Below, piece by piece: positions 6,771 through 12,891 of a DNA stretch of 20,675 nucleotides; within the stretch, counting starts at the first letter, position 1, and each line of letters opens with the position of its first letter. This stretch comes from Oscillospiraceae bacterium (GTDB lineage Bacteria; Bacillota; Clostridia; Oscillospirales; Ruminococcaceae). Below the pieces are notes generated by a model. It did not search any database and was not told the DNA's origin. It worked only from the letters and a program-made list of their open reading frames with translations. A program made the translations under genes and the position numbers. The stretch lies in NCBI GenBank assembly GCA_022511485.1, contig JAFLUJ010000158.1, forward strand, positions 1 through 20,675, in the 5' to 3' direction.

Positions 6771-6817
6771 ATTATATCGGACTTTTCAGGATTTTTCAAA
6801 GGCAATTTTGCACAAAA
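6771..6817 (-). promoter_or_regulatory. Promoter module copy 2 (drives MATE gene)
   Basis: On the minus strand, TTGAAA (6794-6799), a 17-base spacer and TATAAT (6771-6776), with the palindrome TTTTGCACAAAA (6806-6817) upstream. It is the near-identical partner of 5198-5244. The predicted start near 6764 lies a few bases before the leader hairpin. Confidence 0.82.
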
Positions 6818-6884
6818 ATCTGTTAGCAATAGCTAATTCATTTTGACTAATATTACGAATATATTGCATTTACCCTGCATAGTA

Positions 6885-7028
6885 TTGACATTTTTCAGCT
6901 TATGATGTAATATAATAAATAGAGTTGCACTATGCTAACTTAATTATGTTAAAGTCGATTTCGCAATTTGCAAATATCGAAATCGTATATTTTTTGTTCG
7001 TTGGTTAGTTAAGGCTAACCAATAAAAT
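6885..7028 (+). promoter_or_regulatory. ABC operon promoter, leader hairpin and palindromic operator
   Basis: TTGACA (6885-6890) and TAATAT (6908-6913) are 17 bases apart. A hairpin with arms 6956-6963/6978-6985 (CGATTTCG and its complement) follows, enclosing the palindrome ATTTGCAAAT, and then TATATTTTTTG, a terminator-like arrangement. A perfect palindrome at 7001-7022 (TTGGTTAG arms, 6-base centre) comes next; it could also be the spacer of a second promoter (TTGGTT at 7001, TAAAAT at 7023). It recurs at 20304-20325. Confidence 0.6.
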
Positions 7029-7096
7029 AATGCTATGTCTGTTAAAATTCTACTTACATACGTTAAACTCTTTATACTGACAAACCAGGAGGAAAA

Positions 7097-8827
7097 ATGA
7101 TGATAAACAAACGTCTGATAGGAACAGTCAGCGAATCAAAGAAATATATAGCCGGAAACGTGGCAGCACAATGGTGCGGTATGGTATCCAACGCCTGTCT
7201 TATTTTTTCTGTGGGAGCAATGCTTGAACGGCTTTCTGACAGAAACTCAGACGGTACGGTGAATGTTGCGGCGTTTGCTGCCGCCGCACTTATAATACGA
7301 ATGGTCTGTTCGGTACTGCAGGCAAGATTCAGCTATCTTTCCTCAAAAACAGTAAAGAAAACCCTGCGTGGCATGATCTTCAATAAGCTGCTGCGGCTGG
7401 GAAGCTCCTACCGTGAGCAAGCAGCAAGCTCTGAGATAGTGCAGGTATCGGTCGAGGGAGTAGAGCAGCTTGAAACATACTTTGGAGCATATCTTCCTCA
7501 GTTTTTCTATGCAATGCTTGCGCCGCTGACGCTTTTTGCCGCCCTGTGCTTTGTAAGCGTGAAAGCTGCTGCAGTGCTTCTTGTATGCGTACCATTGATA
7601 CCTGTGTCAATAATATGTGTTCAGAAAATAGCCAAGAAACTTCTCAACAAATATTGGGGTCAATATACTGCACTGGGAGATACATTTCTGGAAAATTTGC
7701 AGGGACTGACAACGCTGAAGATCTATAAGTCGGACGAATACAAAAACGACCAGATGAACGAGGAATCGGAAAAATTTCGCAGGATCACCATGAAAGTCCT
7801 GACTATGCAGCTCAACTCTATCACTATAATGGATTTTGTTGCTTTCGGCGGAGCGGCGGTTGGAATAATTATTGCTGCAAGTGAATTTGCCAAAGGAAAT
7901 ATCGGTTTTTCCGGCTGCTTTTCAATAATCATGCTGTCGGCGGAGTTCTTTATCCCTATGAGAAGATTGGGCAGCTTCTTCCATGTGGCAATGAACGGAA
8001 TGGCAGCAAGCGATAAGATATTCCGTCTGCTTGATCTGCCTGAACCTGAAATCAAGTCCGGAGAGATAAATCCCGATAACTGCGGAATATCTGTAGGTGG
8101 GCTTTCCTATTCCTATGAAGCCGAGCGTGAAGTGCTGCATAAAGTCGATCTGAAAATACCGATGAACGGACTTACTGCTGTCGTTGGTGAATCCGGCTGC
8201 GGAAAATCCACTATCGCCGCAGTCCTTACAGGAAGAAATAAAAATTACAGCGGTTCTTTTAAAATAGGCGATACAGAGCTTTCGGAGATAAATGAAAAAA
8301 GCATTTCCGGCAATGTAACATACATCGGACATAACAGCTATATTTTCAAAGGGACTGTTCGTGAAAATCTTCTTATGGGAAACAGCAGTGCAGATGATGA
8401 AATGCTGTGGGCTGCTCTTGAAAAGGCTCGTCTCGCAGATTTTATGCGCTCTGAAAAGGGTCTTGACACAGAGCTTACCGAAAACGCAGGAAATCTTTCC
8501 GGAGGTCAGCGTCAGCGGCTTGCGCTTGCAAGAGCGCTTCTGCACGATACACCCATATACATTTTTGACGAAGCAACAAGCAACATAGATTCCGAAAGCG
8601 AAAATTTCATCATGGAGGAAATATACAGACTGTCGGAACACAAAACGGTGATCCTTATTTCCCACAGACTTGCCAATTCTGCGGAAGCGGATATGCTCTA
8701 TGTTCTTGAAAGCGGAACCGTCACGGAGCAGGGTACTCACAACGAACTGCTCGGGAAAAAGGGTGTATATTGCAAGCTTTGGGAAACTCAGAAGCAGCTC
8801 GAAAGCATAGGGAGGTGCAGCCAATGA
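7097..8827 (+). CDS. Half-size ABC exporter, permease-ATPase fusion (first subunit)
   Basis: 576 residues: a six-helix type IV exporter domain (about residues 15-310) followed by a nucleotide-binding domain. Walker A is GESGCGKST near residue 364, the signature LSGGQRQRLALARALL near 466, Walker B YIFDEATSNID with the catalytic Glu near 488, and the switch His in ISHR near 522. The stop overlaps the next start (ATGA, 8824-8827), so this and the following protein probably form a heterodimer. Sequence style is CydD-like / clostridial multidrug or peptide exporter; the substrate is unknown. The start follows CAGGAGGAAAA; a second ATG directly after it is equally possible. Both partners keep canonical ATPase motifs, unlike heterodimers with one degenerate site. 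Confidence 0.92.
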   Translation: MMINKRLIGTVSESKKYIAGNVAAQWCGMVSNACLIFSVGAMLERLSDRNSDGTVNVAAFAAAALIIRMVCSVLQARFSYLSSKTVKKTLRGMIFNKLLRLGSSYREQAASSEIVQVSVEGVEQLETYFGAYLPQFFYAMLAPLTLFAALCFVSVKAAAVLLVCVPLIPVSIICVQKIAKKLLNKYWGQYTALGDTFLENLQGLTTLKIYKSDEYKNDQMNEESEKFRRITMKVLTMQLNSITIMDFVAFGGAAVGIIIAASEFAKGNIGFSGCFSIIMLSAEFFIPMRRLGSFFHVAMNGMAASDKIFRLLDLPEPEIKSGEINPDNCGISVGGLSYSYEAEREVLHKVDLKIPMNGLTAVVGESGCGKSTIAAVLTGRNKNYSGSFKIGDTELSEINEKSISGNVTYIGHNSYIFKGTVRENLLMGNSSADDEMLWAALEKARLADFMRSEKGLDTELTENAGNLSGGQRQRLALARALLHDTPIYIFDEATSNIDSESENFIMEEIYRLSEHKTVILISHRLANSAEADMLYVLESGTVTEQGTHNELLGKKGVYCKLWETQKQLESIGRCSQ

Positions 8828-10482
8828 AAAAGCGTGGAAATATAAAGATAATGCTGAGCCTTATCGGGCTTGTGAAGCCGCTTATCGGCATTATGACCGC
8901 TGCCGTGGCAATGGGTGTGTTGGGATTTATTTGCTCCGAATTTATTACGATTTTCGGCGGATATGCGCTGCTGAATGTGCTTGATCATGACACGCCCATA
9001 GGAATGAAAAGCATATTTGTCTGCGTGCTGGTATTTGCCGCTCTGAGAGCTGTGCTTCGTTATGGGGAGCAGTCTTGCAACCATTTTATTGCTTTCCGGC
9101 TTCTGGCTATCATTCGGGATAAGGTCTTTAAAGCTCTTCGCAGACTTTGTCCTGCAAAATTGGAGGGACGTGACAAGGGCGACCTTATTTCCGTTATCAC
9201 ATCTGACATCGAACTGCTTGAAGTCTTTTACGCTCATACCATTTCGCCTATATGTATCGCAGTGATAATGTCGGTAATAATGTCACTGTTCATTGGTTCG
9301 TACAGTGCGGTTCTGGGAATTATCGCCGCTGCCGCATATGCTTGTGTGGGAATAATCGTACCAATAGCAATAAGCAAAAAAAGCGGAGATCTTGGAAACG
9401 AAGTCAGAGCTCTGTCCGGGGAGCTTAGTGCTTTTGTGCTTGACAGTCTGCGGGGTCTTGATGAGATAATACAGTATGGTTCAGGAAAAGACAGGCTTGT
9501 AAAGCTTGATATGCACACCGATTCATTGTCAGCAAGACAGGAAAAAATGAGCCGTAATATCGGCTTCAATTCTGCCATTACGGAGTCCGCCATACTTACT
9601 TTCGATATGATAATGCTTGCTGCTTCCACAGTGTTATACAAAAACGGCGCAGTGGAATTTGATGGGGTAGTAATTCCGCTTATAGCGATGATGTCCTCTT
9701 TCGGACCGGTGGTGGCTCTTGCGAATCTTGGGACAACATTGCAGGGAACTCTTGCATCGGGAAACAGAGTTCTTGATATACTGGAGGAAAGTCCTGTTAC
9801 CGAGGAGATCACCGATGGAATAAGCACAGAATTTACAGGTGCTTCGACTGAAAGCATAGAATTTTCATACGGCGGAGAGAAGATACTTGACGATCTGAGC
9901 CTTGAGATCGAGCAGGGAAAAATAACCGGTATCATTGGAAAAAGCGGTTCGGGAAAATCAACGCTGCTAAAGCTTCTGATGCGTTTCTGGAGCGTAAGCA
10001 GCGGGGAGATAAAAATTTCCGACGAAAATATTGAAAAGATAAATACTTCTGATCTCAGGGATATAGAAAGCTTTGTCACTCAGGATACCCAGCTTTTTCA
10101 CGATACTATTGAAAACAATATTCGCATTGCAAAGCTGGACGCCAGCCGCAACGAGATAGAAGCCGCCTGCAAAAAAGCGTCTATACATGATTTTATCATG
10201 TCACTGCCGAATGGCTATGATACTCAGGTAGGCGAGCTGGGCGAGACACTTTCCGGGGGAGAACGTCAGCGGATCGGGCTTGCAAGAGCTTTTCTGCACA
10301 GTGCAGACCTCATGCTGCTGGACGAACCCACAAGCAATCTTGACAGCCTGAATGAAGCGATCATACTTGGGTCACTTTATAAAAATGCGGATAACAAGAC
10401 CGTAGTGCTGGTATCACACCGTGAGTCTGCAATGAGGATATGCGACAGGATATATTCTGTCCAGAACGGGAGGAGATCATGA
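8824..10482 (+). CDS. Half-size ABC exporter, permease-ATPase fusion (second subunit)
   Basis: 552 residues with the same architecture as its upstream partner. Transmembrane helices fall in about residues 12-310. Walker A is GKSGSGKST near 371, the signature LSGGERQRIGLARAF near 475, Walker B LMLLDEPTSNLDS near 497, and the switch His in VSHRES near 530. The start at 8824 is selected because GGGAGG precedes it and it gives the 4-base ATGA overlap. An in-frame ATG 18 codons earlier lies inside the previous gene. Likely the CydC-like half of a heterodimeric exporter in the cytoplasmic membrane. A CydDC role (thiol export for cytochrome bd assembly) cannot be excluded, but no cytochrome bd genes are visible. 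Confidence 0.92.
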   Translation: MKKRGNIKIMLSLIGLVKPLIGIMTAAVAMGVLGFICSEFITIFGGYALLNVLDHDTPIGMKSIFVCVLVFAALRAVLRYGEQSCNHFIAFRLLAIIRDKVFKALRRLCPAKLEGRDKGDLISVITSDIELLEVFYAHTISPICIAVIMSVIMSLFIGSYSAVLGIIAAAAYACVGIIVPIAISKKSGDLGNEVRALSGELSAFVLDSLRGLDEIIQYGSGKDRLVKLDMHTDSLSARQEKMSRNIGFNSAITESAILTFDMIMLAASTVLYKNGAVEFDGVVIPLIAMMSSFGPVVALANLGTTLQGTLASGNRVLDILEESPVTEEITDGISTEFTGASTESIEFSYGGEKILDDLSLEIEQGKITGIIGKSGSGKSTLLKLLMRFWSVSSGEIKISDENIEKINTSDLRDIESFVTQDTQLFHDTIENNIRIAKLDASRNEIEAACKKASIHDFIMSLPNGYDTQVGELGETLSGGERQRIGLARAFLHSADLMLLDEPTSNLDSLNEAIILGSLYKNADNKTVVLVSHRESAMRICDRIYSVQNGRRS

Positions 10483-11204
10483 ATATAAATGAAAAAAGAG
10501 AGCGGGAAAAGGAAACCGTATCACAAATGATCCGGATATATTGCCGTGGTAAGCATGGGGGAAGAACGCTATGTGACGAATGCCGCCAGCTTGACGAATA
10601 TGCAAGAGAGCGTTCGGATAAATGCCCTTTTATGGAGACCAAGACCTTTTGTTCAAACTGTAAGGTGCATTGCTATAAAGCCGACATGAGGGATAAAATT
10701 CGTGCGGTAATGAGATATTCGGGTCCGAGAATGATATTTTATTACCCTGTGACCGCAGTCCGTCACATTATAGAAACTAACCGCAAAAAACACAGTACGG
10801 AGGTTGGAAAAATGAATTTCAAGAAAATAATTTACATAATAGTTGGTTGCATAGGGGTAGCTTTGGGTGCGATAGGTGCGGTTCTTCCGCTAATGCCTGC
10901 ATTTCCATTTTTACTGCTGGCAAGTGTATGCTTTTGCCGCAGCTCTGAACGTCTTGACAAGTGGTTTAAAGGTACAAGACTGTATAAGGATAATCTGGAA
11001 AGCTTCGTAAACGGACAGGGCATGACATGGAAAACTAAAATTCGCATTATGATAACCGTGACAGTGCTTATGTCCATCGGATTTGTAATGATGAATCAGG
11101 TTCCGGTGGGGCGTATGGTTCTTGCGGGAATTTGGGTATTTCATATTTTGTATTTTTGCTTTGGAGTCAAAAATTGCAAAGACGAAAGCAATAATAATAA
11201 ATAG
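10479..11204 (+). CDS. Fusion: nitrous oxide-stimulated promoter family domain + DUF454 (YbaN-like) membrane domain
   Basis: 241 residues in two parts. Residues 1-105 match the nitrous oxide-stimulated promoter family: a basic start, IYCRGKHGG, LCDEC, CPF, FCSNCKVHCY, and MRYSGPRMIFYYP. Its cysteine-rich core suggests metal binding. Residues 112-241 are a DUF454/YbaN-type membrane domain (IVGCIGVALGAIGAVLPLMP, FPFLLLASVCFCRSSERLDK, then two more hydrophobic segments). The two families are usually separate genes. The start at 10479 overlaps the ABC stop (ATGA) and follows GGGAGGAGA. Inside the frame, GGAGG (10799-10803) lies 8 bases before Met112 (10812), so the DUF454 part may also be made alone. 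Functions are unknown. Operon position suggests a link to the ABC exporter. Confidence 0.87.
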   Translation: MNINEKREREKETVSQMIRIYCRGKHGGRTLCDECRQLDEYARERSDKCPFMETKTFCSNCKVHCYKADMRDKIRAVMRYSGPRMIFYYPVTAVRHIIETNRKKHSTEVGKMNFKKIIYIIVGCIGVALGAIGAVLPLMPAFPFLLLASVCFCRSSERLDKWFKGTRLYKDNLESFVNGQGMTWKTKIRIMITVTVLMSIGFVMMNQVPVGRMVLAGIWVFHILYFCFGVKNCKDESNNNK

Positions 11205-11261
11205 GCGTCAGCTTAATTTTTTTACACAGGAGTTAGTGTATGCTTACTAAAGGAGGTCAAT

Positions 11262-11411
11262 ATGAGTGTAGTAATCGTAGGCGGAAATGAATGTATGACC
11301 CGTCAATACAAGGATATGTGCGAATCATATCAATATAAAGCAAAAATATATCCCAAAATGTCCACAGGACTGATATTTGTACAAATTGGAGAAATATATT
11401 CTTGGGCTTGA
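11262..11411 (+). pseudogene. Truncated DUF2325 gene
   Basis: A 49-residue frame with an excellent ribosome binding site (AAAGGAGG, 11249-11256). The first 36 residues (MSVVIVGGNECMTRQYKDMC, then ESYQYKAKIYPKMSTG) match the opening of DUF2325 proteins, which normally run to about 90 residues. After Gly36 the similarity is lost and the frame ends at 11411. The C-terminal part, normally a strand plus conserved Ser/His region, is missing. Its stop codon overlaps the -35 box of the next gene (TTGACA, 11408-11413). A deletion probably removed the rest; a functional short protein is possible but less likely. Confidence 0.6.
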
Positions 11412-11448
11412 CATTCAGACGAAAATATGATAACATAACATTGTTATC
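11408..11448 (+). promoter_or_regulatory. Promoter and operator of the second TetR gene
   Basis: TTGACA (11408-11413) is 17 bases from TAACAT (11431-11436). The palindrome at 11429-11448 (GATAACA arms, 6-base centre) covers the -10 and contains the core ATAACATTGTTAT (11435-11447). The identical 13-base core appears at 12141-12153 before the ABC genes, which points to autoregulation plus control of the transporter by the same TetR. Confidence 0.8.
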
Positions 11449-11465
11449 TAAATGAGGTGGTATGA

Positions 11466-12101
11466 ATGTCAGACAGAGAAACCAAGGAGCGTCTTATTGA
11501 AAGTGCAGCGAGGGAATTTTCAGAAAAGGGTTACAATAAAGCTTCACTGCGTACTATCTGTGCAAATGCAGGTGTGACTACAGGTGCGCTGTATTTTTTC
11601 TTCGAGGACAAGGAGGATCTTTTTGCTGCTATCGTGGAGAAACCCATTGCGGATATGACAATGATACTGCAAACTCATTTTGCAGAGCATGAAAGCTTTT
11701 TTGATATAAGCTTCAGCGCAGAGGAGAAATATGATCTTTCGGGAAGCCACGATGAATTTACTGAACAGCTTATCCATCAGCTTTATGAAAACTATGACGC
11801 CTTTATCCTGCTGCTGACAAAATCTCAGGGAACACGATTTGAAAATACCGTTGACAGGATAATTGATTTGACAGAGCTGAACTTTATTGCAATGGCAGAA
11901 AAAATGGCAAAGCATTATCCTGGACAGACAGTCAATAAATATATGACACACTGGCTTACTCATGTAACTATTGACGCTTTTATACATCTGCTCACTCATG
12001 AGAATAACGAGAAAAAGGCTGTGGCTCAGATGAGCAGGATATTGGATTTCATCGTGGGTGGCAGTATGAATTTAGTGCTTATGCCCGATAACGAAATTTG
12101 A
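11466..12101 (+). CDS. TetR/AcrR-family transcriptional repressor
   Basis: 211 residues. The N-terminal helix-turn-helix spans about residues 9-58 (LIESAAREFSEKGYNKASLR, then AGVTTGALYFFFEDKEDLF). The C-terminal part is helical with several His and aromatic residues, and no known ligand class is recognisable. The ribosome binding site GAGGTGG precedes the start at 11466. An ATG four bases earlier is out of frame. The gene is flanked by its probable operators: 11429-11448 before itself and 12134-12160 before the MacB-type ABC pair. This arrangement suggests an efflux system induced by its substrate. Confidence 0.93.
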   Translation: MSDRETKERLIESAAREFSEKGYNKASLRTICANAGVTTGALYFFFEDKEDLFAAIVEKPIADMTMILQTHFAEHESFFDISFSAEEKYDLSGSHDEFTEQLIHQLYENYDAFILLLTKSQGTRFENTVDRIIDLTELNFIAMAEKMAKHYPGQTVNKYMTHWLTHVTIDAFIHLLTHENNEKKAVAQMSRILDFIVGGSMNLVLMPDNEI

Positions 12102-12125
12102 TTGCCGTACTTCATGTATGGCAAT
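12101..12125 (+). terminator. Weak terminator-like hairpin after the TetR gene
   Basis: A 10-pair stem with one G-U (ATTGCCGTAC with GTATGGCAAT) and a 5-base loop, directly after the TetR stop. The T-run is poor (TTAAAT), so it may only reduce read-through into the ABC genes or act as an RNA processing barrier. Confidence 0.45.
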
Positions 12126-12133
12126 TTAAATAA

Positions 12134-12160
12134 CATTAACATAACATTGTTATGTTAATG
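12134..12160 (+). promoter_or_regulatory. Operator before the MacB-type ABC genes
   Basis: A perfect inverted repeat with 13-base arms (CATTAACATAACA and its complement) around a single central T. It contains the same ATAACATTGTTAT core as the site at 11435-11447. It lies about 30 bases before the ATPase gene start. No clear -35/-10 pair was recognised beside it. Confidence 0.8.
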
Positions 12161-12189
12161 AAAATAAGACTCAGAAGGGGGTAAAATTT

Positions 12190-12891
12190 ATGTATCTTGA
12201 AGTAAACAAGATCAAAAAAAGCTACGGCGAAGGGGGAAGCTATGTACAAGTGCTGAAAGGAATAACCACCGGTCTGGAAAAGGGTCAGATGTGCGTTATT
12301 CAGGGAACCAGCGGTTCGGGAAAATCCACGCTTCTGAACTGCATAGGGGGACTTGACACAGCCGACAGCGGTTCTATCAAGGTGGACGGAAAGGAGATCG
12401 TGGGGCTTAAATCTGCGGCGCTTTCCGATTACCGTCGGGACAATCTGGGATTTATTTTTCAGTTTTATAACCTCGTCCCCAATCTTACGGTGGAGGAAAA
12501 TATTCAGGTCTGCGAATATCTTTCAGACTCTCCTCTTGATATAGAGGAATTGCTTGAAACATTAGGACTTACCGAACATAGAAAGAAATTCCCATCGCAG
12601 CTTTCCGGCGGACAGCAGCAGAGATGTGCCATTGCAAGAGCGCTTATAAAAAATCCAAAGCTTCTGCTTCTTGACGAACCAACAGGCGCACTGGATTCAA
12701 AAACCTCACGGGATATTCTGATCCTTTTAGAGGAAATAAACCGGAAATACAATACAACAATGCTTCTTGTCACCCATAATAATTCAATAAAAAATATGGT
12801 GCATAAGGTCATTATAATCAAGGACGGTCAGATACATAAAGAATACGAAAACGAAACAAGAGTCCCTGCGGCAGAACTGGAGGACTTGTAA
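12190..12891 (+). CDS. ABC transporter ATP-binding protein, MacB/LolD type
   Basis: 233 residues, the size of a stand-alone MacB/LolD/FtsE-like ATPase. Walker A is GTSGSGKST near residue 38, the Q-loop lies in FIFQFYNLVPNLT, the family-specific signature is LSGGQQQRCAIARAL near 137, Walker B is LLLLDEPTGALDS near 158, and the switch His is in VTHN. It energises the FtsX-type permease encoded next: the stop and the following start overlap by one base (TAATG). These complexes usually work by mechanotransmission, exporting peptides or lipoproteins or protecting against antimicrobial peptides. Control by the TetR at 11466 is strongly suggested by the shared operator core. Confidence 0.94.
   Translation: MYLEVNKIKKSYGEGGSYVQVLKGITTGLEKGQMCVIQGTSGSGKSTLLNCIGGLDTADSGSIKVDGKEIVGLKSAALSDYRRDNLGFIFQFYNLVPNLTVEENIQVCEYLSDSPLDIEELLETLGLTEHRKKFPSQLSGGQQQRCAIARALIKNPKLLLLDEPTGALDSKTSRDILILLEEINRKYNTTMLLVTHNNSIKNMVHKVIIIKDGQIHKEYENETRVPAAELEDL

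Noticed and set aside
5198..6817. A composite transposon with the 47-base repeats as its ends around the MATE gene
   Set aside because: The repeats contain a working-looking promoter, are direct rather than terminal inverted, and no transposase or target duplication is visible. Promoter duplication explains them better.
2132..7022. A single operator family joining the TetR site at 2132-2178 and the palindrome at 7001-7022
   Set aside because: Both contain CTAA/TTAG, but the arms face in opposite order and the spacing differs, so they are probably sites for different regulators.
7922..8824. 300-codon minus-strand open frame opposite the first ABC exporter
   Set aside because: It lies wholly inside a well-supported ABC gene with clear Walker motifs. 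Its translation is Cys/Phe/Ile-rich without any domain, as expected from the complement of a coding frame.
9234..10079. 281-codon minus-strand open frame opposite the second ABC exporter
   Set aside because: Serine/isoleucine-rich mirror of the ABC coding frame with no ribosome binding site or recognisable motif.
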